The notes beneath the pieces were generated by a model. The model was not told the origin of the DNA. It made no database searches and worked only from the letters and a program-made list of their open reading frames with translations. A stretch of 64,000 nt of DNA, taken from contig JAGYIX010000006.1 in the NCBI GenBank assembly GCA_018402205.1, positions 1-64,000 of the forward strand. The letters run 5' to 3'. The translations under genes and the position numbers were made by a program. Of the stretch, positions 1 to 10,764 are shown one piece after another; positions within the stretch are counted from its first letter, which is position 1; each line of letters begins with the position of its first letter. This stretch comes from Flavobacteriaceae bacterium. Its GTDB lineage: Bacteria > Bacteroidota > Bacteroidia > Flavobacteriales > Flavobacteriaceae.

Positions 1-1
1 A

Positions 2-1327
2 ATTTTGGATATCGATGAATGTTTAAAAGTTGAAATGCCTATATCTTGTGCTGATCCTTCGTTTGGTTTCACACAAAGACTTGGTAATACTGGTTGTATG
101 ACTGTTGAGTCTCCTTCTCCGGATTTGATGACTGTTGGTGGAGGTTATATGTTTCCTGGCATGAGTCCTAGTCCCGATGGTGGTGCATTTTTGTCTAATG
201 TATATGAATTAGGTAAATGGGATGAATTTTCAAGCGTTACTGTTTTCGATCTCATACCTGGTCAAACCTATGTTGTTGAATTTTGGCAAGCTGCACCAGG
301 AATGTTCTTCAATGGCACGAAATATTGGACATCTGATGGATACTATGATGTTGTTCACAAGCAATCAAATCAATCCATAGGGACGACTAACGTTTCTACT
401 GGACTATCAACTGTAACTGATGGCTCACAAATTAAATGGTCGTATGAATCCGTTAAATTTGTTGCTACAAGTTCAACAATGTCATTCTATTTTAAGGCAA
501 GAGCCACGGATCCAGTAAAAGGTGTTAGAATGGCTATGGATGGCTTAAAAATTGTAAGCTACGATTGCTCTTATGATTCTGATGGTGATGGGATTCCTAA
601 TCGTTTAGATTTAGATTCAGACAACGACGGGTGCAGCGATGCCTTTGAAGCAGGCAGTACAACGCAGATAACGAGCACATCAGTATACCCTACAGTTAAC
701 GCAGGTGACGACAGCAACAAAAATGGATTACTTGATCAGTATGAAGGGGCTACAGCCGGAACCATAAACTACACCTCTACTTACTCATCGGCAGCATTGT
801 TAAGCGCGGTCAGGGCCTGTGTAGACACTGATGGTGACGGTATAGCCGACATATATGACCTAGATGATGACAACGACGGTATTTTAGATAGTGAGGAGTG
901 TGTAAACTCACAGGTATTTCTAGAAAACTTTGAAGCTGCTACAGTAAATCCATATGCATCAGCCTCTATTTATCAACCAGGAGTATCATTGAATGGGCAG
1001 TTAAGAAACGGCGGTGCAAATGGAACTTCTCAATCATTATTTTATAACACGGGGTCTGGCACCTATAGAGTTGGAGATGTATTTTGGGGAACAAAGACCC
1101 CAATAACTGTTTCGCAAAATAGTACTTATGAAATAAGTTACTACATGAAAGACCCTAACGGGATTTCTCCTCCTCGTGTAGAGACTTGGGTGAACAATGT
1201 TAAAATAGGTAACGCCACTACAATTACTACGTCATGGATAAAATATACATTCACTTGGAACAGTGGGTCAAGTACAACACTTGACCTTTCCCTTAAAAAT
1301 TTAAATAACTTCCGGAAGAGGGAATGA
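2..1327 (+). CDS. Giant T9SS-type surface protein, fragment 1 (5' end outside window)
   Basis: The reading frame is already open at the left edge, so the true start lies upstream and the first ATG at 5 need not be used. Counting from that ATG, residues about 15-185 and 300-435 look like two beta-sandwich modules of the kind found in secreted carbohydrate-binding or adhesion proteins. Between them are Asp-rich thrombospondin type 3-like calcium-binding repeats (about 191-216 and 273-299, pattern DxDxDGxxD). The frame ends at 1327, but the protein plainly continues in frame 3: the sequence after about 1323 reads [10 protein letters not shown] and then another DTDNDG repeat. One extra base near 1305-1322 explains the break. 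Function beyond calcium-stabilised surface adhesin is inference. Confidence 0.75.
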   Translation: MLDIDECLKVEMPISCADPSFGFTQRLGNTGCMTVESPSPDLMTVGGGYMFPGMSPSPDGGAFLSNVYELGKWDEFSSVTVFDLIPGQTYVVEFWQAAPGMFFNGTKYWTSDGYYDVVHKQSNQSIGTTNVSTGLSTVTDGSQIKWSYESVKFVATSSTMSFYFKARATDPVKGVRMAMDGLKIVSYDCSYDSDGDGIPNRLDLDSDNDGCSDAFEAGSTTQITSTSVYPTVNAGDDSNKNGLLDQYEGATAGTINYTSTYSSAALLSAVRACVDTDGDGIADIYDLDDDNDGILDSEECVNSQVFLENFEAATVNPYASASIYQPGVSLNGQLRNGGANGTSQSLFYNTGSGTYRVGDVFWGTKTPITVSQNSTYEISYYMKDPNGISPPRVETWVNNVKIGNATTITTSWIKYTFTWNSGSSTTLDLSLKNLNNFRKRE

Positions 1328-3743
1328 TTTTTATTTAGATGAAATAGAAATTATTGCAATTTGCGTCGATGGAGATACAGACAACGATGGCATTCCAAAC
1401 CGCTTAGATCTAGATTCAGACAACGACGGGTGCAGCGACGCCAATGAATACTATGGTCTTAAAACAGCCGATGGCCTTGACTCCAATAGCTTTTACGGAG
1501 AAGGAAACCCTCCGAGCGTAGATGCAGACGGAAAAGTCACTGCCGCTAGCTATTCAGGATCATACACTAACGTCATCACGGCCGGATCTGCCAGTACTTT
1601 GGTCGCAGCGCCTACAGACCAGCAAGTGCTGTCTGGGGCCCTTGCAACCTTCGCCGCAACAGTAACAGAGGGATCGGGAACCACCCAATACCAATGGCAA
1701 ATTAGCACCAATGGGGGCGGGTCTTATACCAACGTAAGCGACAACAGCACCTATAGCGGTAGCAACTCTGCGACTCTCACTGTTTCGAGTGTGCTCAACG
1801 CTATGAACGAACACCTCTTTAAACTCTCCATTAAACAAAGTGACTATGTCTGCGGCGATCTTGAAACAGCCCCTGTTCGCTTACTAATTAGCAACCGCGT
1901 TACCCTTATTAATGATGCCCAAACCGTAGATGAAGATGTCCAATTAACAGGCAACGTACTGGATAACGATAGCGGATCAGGCGCAACCCCTCTACCACTA
2001 ACCATAACCAGTTACTCTATAGCTGGTGTGCAAGAAAGTATCTCGGCAGGCACTACTACCACTATAGCAGGAAAAGGATCAATCGTCATTAATAGTAATG
2101 GTAGCTACACCTTCACCCCCGATCTTAATTTCAATGGCCCCGTTCCTGTAATCACCTACACGGCTCAAGACAGCTCTGGAGCTTCTAGCACTGCAACGCT
2201 CACCCTTAATGTGCGAGCCGTTAACGACGCGCCTACTGCTGTTGACGACACCCTTAGCGTTGCTGAAGACACTGAGTCTGCGTCGGGCAACGTCTTAACT
2301 AACGATGATGATGTAGATGTTGGCGATATTTTAACGGTAACCACCTTTGAGGTAAATGGTACTACCTACAACGCTGGTAGCACAGCAGAAATAGCAGGAA
2401 AGGGATCAATCGTCATCAATAGTGATGGTAGCTACACCTTCACCCCGGCGGCAAACTTTAATGGCCCCGTTCCTGTAATCACCTATACCGTTAGCGACGG
2501 ATCGCTCACAGACACAGCAACACTTAGCATCAACGTAACCGCCATAAATGACGCGCCCATTGCTGCTAACGACATTGCTACTACAGATGAAGATGTCCCA
2601 TTAACAGCCAACGTCTTAACTAACGATACTGATGTAGATGGCGACACTTTAACGGTAACCACCTTTGAGATAAATGGAACTACCTACAACGCTGACAGCA
2701 CAGCAGAAATAGCAGGAAAAGGATCAATCGTCATCAATAGTGATGGTAGCTATACCTTCACCCCCGACCCTAATTTCAATGGCCCCGTTCCTGTAATCAC
2801 CTATACCGTTAGCGATGGATCGCTCACAGACACAGCAACACTTAGCATCAACGTAACCGCCATAAACGACACACCTCAGGCGGCGAACGACATTGCTACT
2901 ACAAATGAAGATGTCCCATTAACAGGCAACGTCTTAACTAACGATACTGATGTAGATGGCGACACTTTAACGGTAACCACCTTTAAGATAAATGAAACTA
3001 CCTACAACGCTGATAGCACAGCAGAAATAGCAGGAAAAGGATCCTTAATTATCAAAGGTGATGGTGCCTACACCTTCACCCCGGCCCTAGACTATAACGG
3101 CGCGTTCCCAGCCATCACCTATACAATTACCGATGGCAAAGGGGAAACCGCCTCTGCCAGCTTAACGATTACTGTTACTGCTGTTAATGACCCGCCTCAG
3201 GCATCTGATGATGTTTTCTCAGTACTCCAAAATACTCCTGTCATTGGTAATGTCTTGACCAACGACTCGGATATTGACACTGCAAAAAACCTTCTTAGGG
3301 TTTTGAATTACACTATAGATGGTGTGTCGGGAAGTATAGCGGCAGACACGACTACCAATATATCAGGAAAAGGTGACTTAATTATCAAAGGTGATGGCGA
3401 CTTCACCTTCACCCCGGACAGTGGCTTCAGCGGTAAAGTACCCATTGTTACCTATACCGTTAGCGACGGACAGCTCACAGACAACGCCACGCTCCAAATC
3501 GTGATTATTCCTGTGCCTGATCGTCCTGTAGCAAGAGATGACTCTCAAACAGTAAATGAAGATGCTATTCTGAGCTGCACAGGTGCTGACCCAGATACTT
3601 GCAACCTTCTTACTAATGACAGCTTAGATGCTAGAAATGGTAACTCGGACTTCCCGACACTTAGCAAGTCTATCACTCAAATATCATTTCAAGTTACCCT
3701 TAACACACCACCACCTACAACTATCCCGCAGGTAATAAGGTAA
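1305..3743 (+). CDS. Giant T9SS-type surface protein, fragment 2 (tandem-95/cadherin-like repeats)
   Basis: This continues fragment 1 in frame 3; an ATG at 1599 is internal. It opens with a calcium-binding repeat (about 1366-1450), then an Ig-like module (about 1600-1850), then about six repeats of roughly 100 residues. Each repeat has an NDAP/NDPP boundary, an xEDxxLTGNVLxND start and a GSxxFTPxxNFNGxVPxxTYTVSD end. This is the tandem-95/VCBS/cadherin-like type, common in very large adhesins. Adjacent repeats are nearly identical at the DNA level, which implies recent amplification or gene conversion. The frame ends at 3743; homologous text resumes in frame 2 at about 3728 ([12 protein letters not shown]), so a one-base error in the CAC/ACC-rich stretch near 3700 is likely. 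Confidence 0.75.
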   Translation: MTSGRGNDFYLDEIEIIAICVDGDTDNDGIPNRLDLDSDNDGCSDANEYYGLKTADGLDSNSFYGEGNPPSVDADGKVTAASYSGSYTNVITAGSASTLVAAPTDQQVLSGALATFAATVTEGSGTTQYQWQISTNGGGSYTNVSDNSTYSGSNSATLTVSSVLNAMNEHLFKLSIKQSDYVCGDLETAPVRLLISNRVTLINDAQTVDEDVQLTGNVLDNDSGSGATPLPLTITSYSIAGVQESISAGTTTTIAGKGSIVINSNGSYTFTPDLNFNGPVPVITYTAQDSSGASSTATLTLNVRAVNDAPTAVDDTLSVAEDTESASGNVLTNDDDVDVGDILTVTTFEVNGTTYNAGSTAEIAGKGSIVINSDGSYTFTPAANFNGPVPVITYTVSDGSLTDTATLSINVTAINDAPIAANDIATTDEDVPLTANVLTNDTDVDGDTLTVTTFEINGTTYNADSTAEIAGKGSIVINSDGSYTFTPDPNFNGPVPVITYTVSDGSLTDTATLSINVTAINDTPQAANDIATTNEDVPLTGNVLTNDTDVDGDTLTVTTFKINETTYNADSTAEIAGKGSLIIKGDGAYTFTPALDYNGAFPAITYTITDGKGETASASLTITVTAVNDPPQASDDVFSVLQNTPVIGNVLTNDSDIDTAKNLLRVLNYTIDGVSGSIAADTTTNISGKGDLIIKGDGDFTFTPDSGFSGKVPIVTYTVSDGQLTDNATLQIVIIPVPDRPVARDDSQTVNEDAILSCTGADPDTCNLLTNDSLDARNGNSDFPTLSKSITQISFQVTLNTPPPTTIPQVIR

Positions 3744-4470
3744 CTATCCCTGGTATTGGCACGATCCAAATTAATGCAAATGGCACCTATGAATTTGAGC
3801 CATTCCCCAACTGGAACGGAACTGTTCCGGCTATCACCTATACAATTACCGATGGCGAAGGGGGCACCGATACTGCAGAATTAGCGATTACCGTAACTGC
3901 AGTTAACGACGCCCCCATTGCCGCTAACGACATTGCTACTACAAATGAAGATATCCCATTAACAGGCAACGTCTTAACTAACGATACTGATGTAGATGGC
4001 GACACTTTAACGGTAACCACCTTTGAGATAAATAACATTACCTACAACGCTGGTAGCACAGCACAAATAGCAGGAAAAGGATCAATCGTCATCAATAGTG
4101 ATGGCAGCTATACCTTCACCCCGACCCTAATTTCAATGGCCCCGTTCCTGTAATCACCTATACCGTTCAAGACAGATCTGGATCGCTCACTAGACACAGC
4201 AACACTCAGCATCAACGTAACCAGCCGTAAACGACGCACCTCAGTGCGGCGAACGACATTGCTACTACAAATGAAGATGTCCCATTAACAGGCAACGTCT
4301 TAACTAACGATACTGATGTAGATGGCGACACTTTAACGGTAACCACCTTTGAGATAAATGGAACTACCTACAACGCTGGTAGCACAGCAGAAATAGCAGG
4401 AAAAGGATCAATAGTCATCAATAGTAATGGCAGCTACACCTTCACCCCGGACGCTAACTTCAATGGCGCC
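3728..4470 (+). CDS. Giant surface protein, frame-scrambled stretch between fragments 2 and 3
   Basis: No long ORF covers this stretch, yet it is coding. Frame 2 from 3728 encodes the end of one tandem-95 repeat and most of the next, and stops at 4153. The cause is visible: the tract before GACCCTAATTTC has four Cs at about 4117-4120, where the paralogous copy at about 2760 has five. From 4252 the next repeat reads in frame 1, until an extra base near 4470 moves it to frame 2. Between 4160 and 4260 there are several one-base insertions relative to sister repeats, and the text blends two different repeat types. I read this as a consensus error in a repeat, not as decay. Confidence 0.6.
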
Positions 4471-6022
4471 TGTTCCTGTAATCACCTATACCGTTAGCGA
4501 TGGATCGCTCACAGCCACAGCAACACTTAGCATCAACGTAACCGCCATAAATGACGCGCCTCAGGCGGCGAACGACATTGCTACTACAAATGAAGATGTC
4601 CCATTAACAGGCAACGTCTTAACTAACGATACTGATGTAGATGGCGACACTTTAACGGTAACCACCTTTGAGATAAATGGAACTACCTACAACGCTGACA
4701 GCACAGCAGAAATAGCAGGAAAAGGATCAATAGTCATCAATAGTGACGGCAGCTATACCTTCACCCCGGCAGCAAACTTTAATGGCGACTTCCCCCTTGT
4801 TACCTATACCGTTAGCGACGGATCACTCACAGATACAGCAACACTTAGCATCAACATAACCGCCATAAATGACGCGCCCGAAGCGGTAGATGATGCCGTT
4901 ACTATTAACGAAAACAACGTGGTCTTAGGTAATGTACTGGATAATGATAGCGATGTAGAAGGTGATACGTTAACGGTTACTTCGTTTGTAATAGATGGAA
5001 AAACATATGCTGCCGGAGACATTGTCAACCTTCCAAACATTGGGGTTTTTGTGTTAACGCAATCCGGCAGCTATTCTTTTACTCCGGCCGAGGGCTACAG
5101 CGGCGTGGTGCCCAATGTTACTTATACCGTTTCAGACGGATCACTTACAGACACTGCCATACTATCTTTTAGTATTGCAGCTGTGAATGATCCGCCTCGT
5201 GCGCAGAGCGAAACCTTAAGCACAAATGAAGACGATTCCTTAACGGGTAACTTACTTGCTAACGATACTGATCCAGAAGGAGACGTCTTAAGCATCAGTA
5301 GTTTTAAAGTGCTCGGACAAACCTATAGCGCCGGATTAAGCGCCAACCTTCCAGGAGTAGGGGTCTTAACCATACGCGCAAATGGAGAATTCAGCTTTAT
5401 TCCTGTGGCCAACTTTAATGGTGTTGTTCCGGTAGTAGAGTATACGGTTTCTGACGGATCCTTGAGCGCTGTGGCGTCGTTGAATATTTCCGTAACCTCT
5501 GTAAATGACCTTCCGATCGTACAAAATGAGACAGCAATTACAGACATCGGCATTGATGTGTCTGGCAATGTGCTCAGCAATGATTATGATATTGAGGGCC
5601 AGCCCTTGAGCATTAGTCAGTTTACCATAGCGGGGGTAAGTGGTGTTCATGCTGCAGGAGACACCGTTTTAATTGATGGGGTCGGCAGTATAACCTTAAA
5701 CGCCGACGGAACTTATATTTTCGATGTAGATGAAGGCTTTGCTGGTGCCGTACCCGACATAACTTATACGGTTAGCGATCAAATAGACACAACAGATGGG
5801 CTATTAAAAATTTCGGTTAATGACCCTGATTCAGACGGAGATGGAGTTTCTGATGCAAAAGAATTAGCTGATGAAACCAATCCATACGACCCGTGTGACT
5901 ACAACCAAGCCAGTCAAGTGCTCTCGTCTGTCAGCGCCGCTTGGCTTGCCGCCGACTGCGATGGCGATGGGCTCACCAATGGCGAAGAAGCCACCGGGGT
6001 AAGACGACCCAAATGCTGCTAA
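4427..6022 (+). CDS. Giant surface protein, fragment 3
   Basis: Frame 2. The listed ATG at 4427 is out of frame with its own repeat; reliable homology begins at about 4470. The fragment holds about five further tandem-95 repeats (boundaries near 4558, 4878, 5190, 5515 and 5827) and ends in a calcium-binding [12 protein letters not shown] stretch followed by an [18 protein letters not shown] motif. It breaks at about 5997-6013, where an extra A appears in GGGGTAAGAC (the other copies read GGGGTAGAC). There the text jumps from the calcium-binding segment straight into a new tandem-95 repeat. The last 490 bases before this seam are identical to 6984-7472. Confidence 0.7.
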   Translation: MAATPSPRTLTSMAPVPVITYTVSDGSLTATATLSINVTAINDAPQAANDIATTNEDVPLTGNVLTNDTDVDGDTLTVTTFEINGTTYNADSTAEIAGKGSIVINSDGSYTFTPAANFNGDFPLVTYTVSDGSLTDTATLSINITAINDAPEAVDDAVTINENNVVLGNVLDNDSDVEGDTLTVTSFVIDGKTYAAGDIVNLPNIGVFVLTQSGSYSFTPAEGYSGVVPNVTYTVSDGSLTDTAILSFSIAAVNDPPRAQSETLSTNEDDSLTGNLLANDTDPEGDVLSISSFKVLGQTYSAGLSANLPGVGVLTIRANGEFSFIPVANFNGVVPVVEYTVSDGSLSAVASLNISVTSVNDLPIVQNETAITDIGIDVSGNVLSNDYDIEGQPLSISQFTIAGVSGVHAAGDTVLIDGVGSITLNADGTYIFDVDEGFAGAVPDITYTVSDQIDTTDGLLKISVNDPDSDGDGVSDAKELADETNPYDPCDYNQASQVLSSVSAAWLAADCDGDGLTNGEEATGVRRPKCC

Positions 6023-7472
6023 CGACATTGCTACTACAAATGAAGATGTCCCATTAACAGGCAACGTCTTAACTAACGATACTGATGTAGATGGCGACAC
6101 TTTAACGGTAACCACCTTTGTGATAGAAGGAACTACCTACAACGCTTGTAGCGCAGCACAAATCAACGATTGTAGCCCAGCAGAAATAGCAGGAAAAGGA
6201 TCCTTAATTATCAAAGGTGATGGTGCCTACACCTTCACCCCGGCAGCAAACTTTAATGGCCCCGTTCCTGTAATCACCTATACCGTTAGCGACGGATCAC
6301 TTGAAGATACAGCAACACTTAGCATCAACGTAACCGCCATAAATGACGCGCCCGAAGCGGTAGATGATGCCGTTACTATAAACGAAAACAACGTGGCCTC
6401 AGGTAATGTACTAGATAATGATACCGATGTAGAAGGGGATACATTAACGGTTGCTTCGTTTGTCATAGATGGAAAAACATATGCTGCCGGAGACATTGTC
6501 AACCTTCCAAACATTGGGGTTTTTGTGTTAACGCAATCCGGCAGCTATACTTTTACCCCGGCCGAGGGCTACAGCGGCGTGGTGCCCAATGTTACTTATA
6601 CCGTTTCAGACGGATCACTTACAGACACAGCCATACTATCTTTTAGTATTGCAGCTGTGAATGATCCGCCTCGTGTGCTGAGCGAAACATTAAGCACAAA
6701 TGAAGACTATCCCTTAACGGGCAACTTACTTGCTAATGACACTGATCCAGAAGGAGACATCTTAAGCATCAGTAGTTTTAAAGTACTAGGACAAACCTAT
6801 AGCGCCGGATCTAGTGCCAACCTTCCAGGAGTAGGGGTCTTAACCATAAACGAAGATGGAGAATTCAACTTTGATCCTGTGGCCAACTTTAATGGTGTTG
6901 TTCCGGTAGTAGAGTATACGGTTTCAGACGGAGAATTGAGCGCAGTAGCGTCGTTGAATATAACAGTAATCTCTGTAAATGACCCTCCGATCGTACAAAA
7001 TGAGACAGCAATTACAGACATCGGCATTGATGTGTCTGGCAATGTGCTCAGCAATGATTATGATATTGAGGGCCAGCCCTTGAGCATTAGTCAGTTTACC
7101 ATAGCGGGGGTAAGTGGTGTTCATGCTGCAGGAGACACCGTTTTAATTGATGGGGTCGGCAGTATAACCTTAAACGCCGACGGAACTTATATTTTCGATG
7201 TAGATGAAGGCTTTGCTGGTGCCGTACCCGACATAACTTATACGGTTAGCGATCAAATAGACACAACAGATGGGCTATTAAAAATTTCGGTTAATGACCC
7301 TGATTCAGACGGAGATGGAGTTTCTGATGCAAAAGAATTAGCTGATGAAACCAATCCATACGACCCGTGTGACTACAACCAAGCCAGTCAAGTGCTCTCG
7401 TCTGTCAGCGCCGCTTGGCTTGCCGCCGACTGCGATGGCGATGGGCTCACCAATGGCGAAGAAGCCACCGGG
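5510..7472 (+). repeat. Long direct repeat: 5510-5998 identical to 6984-7472
   Basis: About 489 bases are identical in two copies offset by 1,474 bases. The flanking homology extends upstream with scattered differences to about 4880 and 6355. An offset of 1,474 is one more than a multiple of three; removing the extra A near 6000 gives 1,473, or 491 codons. This fits an in-frame block duplication plus a base error at the seam, or a wrong join during assembly. Confidence 0.75.
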
Positions 7473-10055
7473 GTAGACGACCCAAATACCCCTGCCGATC
7501 CAAGAGGGTTCATCACTAATCCATTAGCAGCAGATACCGATGGAGATGGTAATCCAGACAACACAGACCCGCATCCAAACACCCCAACCGCTCTTAACGA
7601 TGGAGCCGCAGTGGTAACAGAGGTGGCTGGAGTCATAAATATTCTGGCCAACGATGACTTCTTGCCTAACGACCCAACAACCACTATCACCAGAGTGGGC
7701 GGAACCGCTTCTGAAAACTACAGCTTCGATCCGCTTCTAGGAACATTGACCTACACCGCGCCCTACGAAGAAAACGAACTTTCTGTAACTATCGTCTATG
7801 AAGTCTGTCGCGCTGGTGTATGTGATCAGGCCACAGTTACCATAGCCGTTGGCGTAGTAGACTCCGATGGAGATGGAGTTAATGATTCTCAAGAAGCAGC
7901 CGATGGCACCGACCCTAACGACCCGTGTGACTACAACCAAGCCAATCAAGTGCTCTCGTCTGTCAGCGCCGCTTGGCTTGCCGCCGACTGCGATGGCGAT
8001 GGGCTCACCAATGGCGAAGAAGCCACCGGGGTAGACGACCCAAATACCCCTGCCGATCCAAGAGGGTTCATCACCAATCCATTAGCAGCAGATACCGATG
8101 GAGATGGTAATCCAGACAACACAGACCCGCATCCAAACACCCCAACCGCTCTTAACGATGGAGCCGCAGTGGTAACAGAGGTGGCTGGAGTCATAAATAT
8201 TCTGGCCAACGATGACTTCTTGCCTAACGACCCAACAACCACTATCACCAGAGTGGGCGGAACCGCTTCTGAAAACTACAGCTTCGATCCGCTTCTAGGA
8301 ACATTGACCTACACCGCGCCCTACGAAGAAAACGAACTTTCTGTAACTATCGTCTATGAAGTCTGTCGCGCTGGTGTATGTGATCAGGCCACAGTTACCA
8401 TAGCCGTTGGCGTAGTAGACTCCGATGGAGATGGAGTTAATGATTCCCAAGAAGCAGCTGATGGCACCGACCCTAACGACCCGTGTGACTACAACCAAGC
8501 CAGTCAAGTGCTCTCGTCTGTCAGCGCCGCATGGCTTGCCGCCGACTGCGATGGCGATGGGCTCACCAATGGCGAAGAAGCCACCGGGGTAGACGACCCA
8601 AATACCCCTGCCGATCCAAGAGGATTCATCACTAATCCATTAGCAGCAGATACCGATGGAGATGGAGTTAATGATTCCCAAGAAGCAGCTGATGGCACCG
8701 ACCCTAACGACCCGTGTAGTTATTTGCCCTCAAGCCAGATTTTGTCTAACATCAGCGCCGCATGGCTTGCCGCCGACTGCGATGGCGATGGGCTCACTAA
8801 TGGCGAAGAAATCACCGGGGTAGACGACCCAAATACCCCTGCCGATCCAAGAGGATTTATAACCAATCCATTAGCAGCAGATACCGATGGAGATGGAGTT
8901 AATGATGCAGTAGACCCTAACCCTAACACGCCTATGGCTCAGCCCGATGAGGCGTTTGTACTGCTCAACGAACCGATACAGATGATGGTGTTAGACAACG
9001 ACGATTTTGAGGCGGGAACAGATATCACCTTAACCCACATAGGCGGAACGGCTAAGGGAACAGTGAGTATGGATGCTACAATAGGAGCCCTTACCTACAT
9101 GCCCTTGCCTGAAGAGGCAGGTACTACCGTTACTGTTATGTACCAGGTGTGCCATAAGACGGTATGCGCCACGGCGACGGTTACCCTAGAGATCGAGCCC
9201 GATGCAGACGGCGACGGCATAGGCGACAGCGCCGACCCGGATGACGATAACGACGGGGTAGAAGACATCTACGATCTGTGCCCAGGCACCCCACCAGGCA
9301 CCGCGGTAGACATTAACGGATGCGCCCTGACCACACTAGGTCCAGAGGCCTTTAGCGTAGCGGCTACTTCGGTAAGCTGTACGAACATCGACGACGGGGT
9401 ACTAACCCTAACGGCTGCAGACACGCGCTACAGCTATGAGGTAACGGTAAGCGGCCAGACGGCCTTTGACTTAGACGACGCATCTGGCTACACGAGAACC
9501 CTTACCGGACTCCCCGCCGGCAGCTACCAGGTGTGTTTCGCCCCAGAGGAGCTACCCGAGCAGCAGCAGTGCTACACGGTGACTATTGGCAGCCCAACAC
9601 CGCTACAGCTCAGCACCCAGCTGATAGAAGACAGCAAGCAGTTAAAGCTGACCCTTCAGGGAGCAGCCAGCTACACCGTAGAGCTCAATGGAGTTGCCAC
9701 TACCCATATGGGGTCTTCAACAGAACTCAAACTTAAGACCGGTCTTAACCGCCTGCGCATCTACACCGACCAAGAGTGCCAGGGCGTAATCGAGCGGGAA
9801 GTGTTTGTCTCTGAGGTGCTAGAGTATGCCCCTAACCCGGTGGTAAGGAGCATGCAGCTCTACATTGGAGGCACTGATCGTGAGGTGACACTTACTTTAA
9901 GTAATATAAGCGGAGGGGTACTGTTCACCCAGCAAGTGCCTGTACCCGCAAGCCGCATCTACAGCGTAGACCTTGGCCGTTACAGCCAAGGCACCTACAT
10001 CTTACAGGCCCAAGGCCCCACGGTGAATAAAACCATAAAAGTGATCAAGCGATGA
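6015..10055 (+). CDS. Giant surface protein, C-terminal fragment with T9SS sorting domain
   Basis: Frame 3 is open from about 6015; the ATG at 6120 is internal. The order is four tandem-95 repeats (to about 7290), then several Asp-rich calcium-binding segments with the recurring [18 protein letters not shown] motif, including a 186-residue unit present twice. A CPGTPPGTAVDINGC segment follows near 9280, and then a C-terminal beta domain. The last 80 or so residues (from about 9823: YAPNPV, GTYILQ, KTIKVIKR) match the type A C-terminal sorting domain of type IX secretion substrates, so the protein should cross the outer membrane and be attached at the surface. The assembled protein exceeds 3,300 residues. 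The lipoprotein gene downstream overlaps its stop by 4 bases. Confidence 0.8.
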   Translation, partial: AANDIATTNEDVPLTGNVLTNDTDVDGDTLTVTTFVIEGTTYNACSAAQINDCSPAEIAGKGSLIIKGDGAYTFTPAANFNGPVPVITYTVSDGSLEDTATLSINVTAINDAPEAVDDAVTINENNVASGNVLDNDTDVEGDTLTVASFVIDGKTYAAGDIVNLPNIGVFVLTQSGSYTFTPAEGYSGVVPNVTYTVSDGSLTDTAILSFSIAAVNDPPRVLSETLSTNEDYPLTGNLLANDTDPEGDILSISSFKVLGQTYSAGSSANLPGVGVLTINEDGEFNFDPVANFNGVVPVVEYTVSDGELSAVASLNITVISVNDPPIVQNETAITDIGIDVSGNVLSNDYDIEGQPLSISQFTIAGVSGVHAAGDTVLIDGVGSITLNADGTYIFDVDEGFAGAVPDITYTVSDQIDTTDGLLKISVNDPDSDGDGVSDAKELADETNPYDPCDYNQASQVLSSVSAAWLAADCDGDGLTNGEEATGVDDPNTPADPRGFITNPLAADTDGDGNPDNTDPHPNTPTALNDGAAVVTEVAGVINILANDDFLPNDPTTTITRVGGTASENYSFDPLLGTLTYTAPYEENELSVTIVYEVCRAGVCDQATVTIAVGVVDSDGDGVNDSQEAADGTDPNDPCDYNQANQVLSSVSAAWLAADCDGDGLTNGEEATGVDDPNTPADPRGFITNPLAADTDGDGNPDNTDPHPNTPTALNDGAAVVTEVAGVINILANDDFLPNDPTTTITRVGGTASENYSFDPLLGTLTYTAPYEENELSVTIVYEVCRAGVCDQATVTIAVGVVDSDGDGVNDSQEAADGTDPNDPCDYNQASQVLSSVSAAWLAADCDGDGLTNGEEATGVDDPNTPADPRGFITNPLAADTDGDGVNDSQEAADGTDPNDPCSYLPSSQILSNISAAWLAADCDGDGLTNGEEITGVDDPNTPADPRGFITNPLAADTDGDGVNDAVDPNPNTPMAQPDEAFVLLNEPIQMMVLDNDDFEAGTDITLTHIGGTAKGTVSMDATIGALTYMPLPEEAGTTVTVMYQVCHKTVCATATVTLEIEPDADGDGIGDSADPDDDNDGVEDIYDLCPGTPPGTAVDINGCALTTLGPEAFSVAATSVSCTNIDDGVLTLTAADTRYSYEVTVSGQTAFDLDDASGYTRTLTGLPAGSYQVCFAPEELPEQQQCYTVTIGSPTPLQLSTQLIEDSKQLKLTLQGAASYTVELNGVATTHMGSSTELKLKTGLNRLRIYTDQECQGVIEREVFVSEVLEYAPNPVVRSMQLYIGGTDREVTLTLSNISGGVLFTQQVPVPASRIYSVDLGRYSQGTYILQAQGPTVNKTIKVIKR
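7370..8485 (+). repeat. Tandem duplication of a 558-bp (186-codon) unit
   Basis: 7370-7927 is followed directly by a near-perfect copy at 7928-8485; I noticed only a few differences (for example AGCCAGTC against AGCCAATC, and TCTCAAGAA against TCCCAAGAA). A third, partial copy starts at 8486 and diverges after about 170 bases. Each unit carries a calcium-binding segment, the [14 protein letters not shown] motif and a small beta domain. Confidence 0.85.
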
Positions 10056-10761
10056 AAAGGCTAACCATACTCTTACTCTTGGTAAGTTTACTACTAGGCT
10101 GCAGCAACGACTGCCCTGATGGGCTATGTGCCACAGAGGCCTGCCCGTTCTGCCCCGATGCAGCGGTGCTGCTCTTCCCTGAGAACAACCAGGCCTGCGA
10201 GCCGGGAGAGGTACTCTCCGAGACCCAGGCTACACTCACCCTGCAGTGGCAAGGGGCTAAAGACGCCGATCGCTACAGCCTGACTATTACCGATCAGGCC
10301 AGTGGAGAGACCCAGCGCTACGATAACCTCACTAGCCACCAGCCACACGGTGACCCTAACGCGCGCACAGGCCTACAGCTGGCAGGTGACCAGTTACAAC
10401 CAGCGGGCCAACATCACCCAGAGCTCTGCCCTGCATCAGTTCTACCTGCAAGGGGAAGGCGTTATAAATTATGCCCCCTTTGCGCCAACCTTACTCACCC
10501 CAGAGTCGGGCAAGAGCATCCCAGTCGGGGCCAACCACTTTTACCTGGGAGGCTAGCGATCTGGATGGCGATCCGCTCACCTACACCCTCTATGTAGATA
10601 CGGTTGACGGCAAGCAGACCCCTCCGGCCAGCCAGCAGAACCTCAGTGCACCAAGTGCCACGGTTACCCTAGAGCCGGCTAAGCTGTACTACTACCGCGT
10701 GGTAGCCTCAGACGGTAAGAACAGCTCATCAAGTGTAATCCGATCGTTTAGAACCCAGTAA
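10052..10761 (+). CDS. Lipoprotein with fibronectin III-like domains (two frameshifts)
   Basis: The start at 10052 overlaps the giant gene stop. Residues 1-17 are a lipoprotein signal (LLLVSLLLGC), so the product should be lipid-anchored. The mature part is Cys-rich at first (CPDGLC, CPFCPD), then has two beta-sandwich modules of fibronectin III type (LQWQGAKDADRYSLTI and FTWEASDLDGDPLTY). Three frames are needed to read it: frame 2 to about 10335, frame 3 to about 10540, frame 1 to 10761. The second break is a TTTT run near 10538-10542 where TTT would restore HFTWEASD. The first is near 10335, in CACC. Both look like base errors. Sitting between the adhesin and the OmpA gene, it may help attach or stabilise the adhesin (inference). 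Confidence 0.65.
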
Positions 10762-10764
10762 GCC

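Larger units (their letters stand above)
1905..7290 (+). repeat. Array of about 16 tandem-95 repeats within the giant gene
   Basis: Units of roughly 300-330 bases recur with NDAP/NDPP boundaries near 2225, 2550, 2870, 3190, 3520, 3910, 4230, 4558, 4878, 5190, 5515, 5827, 6353, 6670 and 6985. Several neighbouring units share long identical DNA, for example the stretch starting GGCAACGTCTTAACTAACGA near 2925, 3964, 4290, 4610 and 6060. Two subfamilies are visible: one with [14 protein letters not shown] and one with [11 protein letters not shown]. The frame breaks in the region lie in or next to these units. Confidence 0.8.

Noticed and set aside
2300-7500. Regularly spaced near-identical repeats resembling a CRISPR array
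   Set aside because: Units are about 300 bases, in frame, and encode tandem-95 protein repeats; there are no short repeats with unique spacers and no cas genes.
1560-8929. Minus-strand ORFs inside the giant gene (for example 5366-5650, 7388-7690, 7946-8248)
   Set aside because: They mirror the repeated coding strand, recur with the same period, and lack signals or known domains.
9533-9736. Plus-strand ORF of 67 codons overlapping the giant gene C-terminus
   Set aside because: It is in an alternative frame of the G+C-rich coding region, with no signal and no conserved motif.
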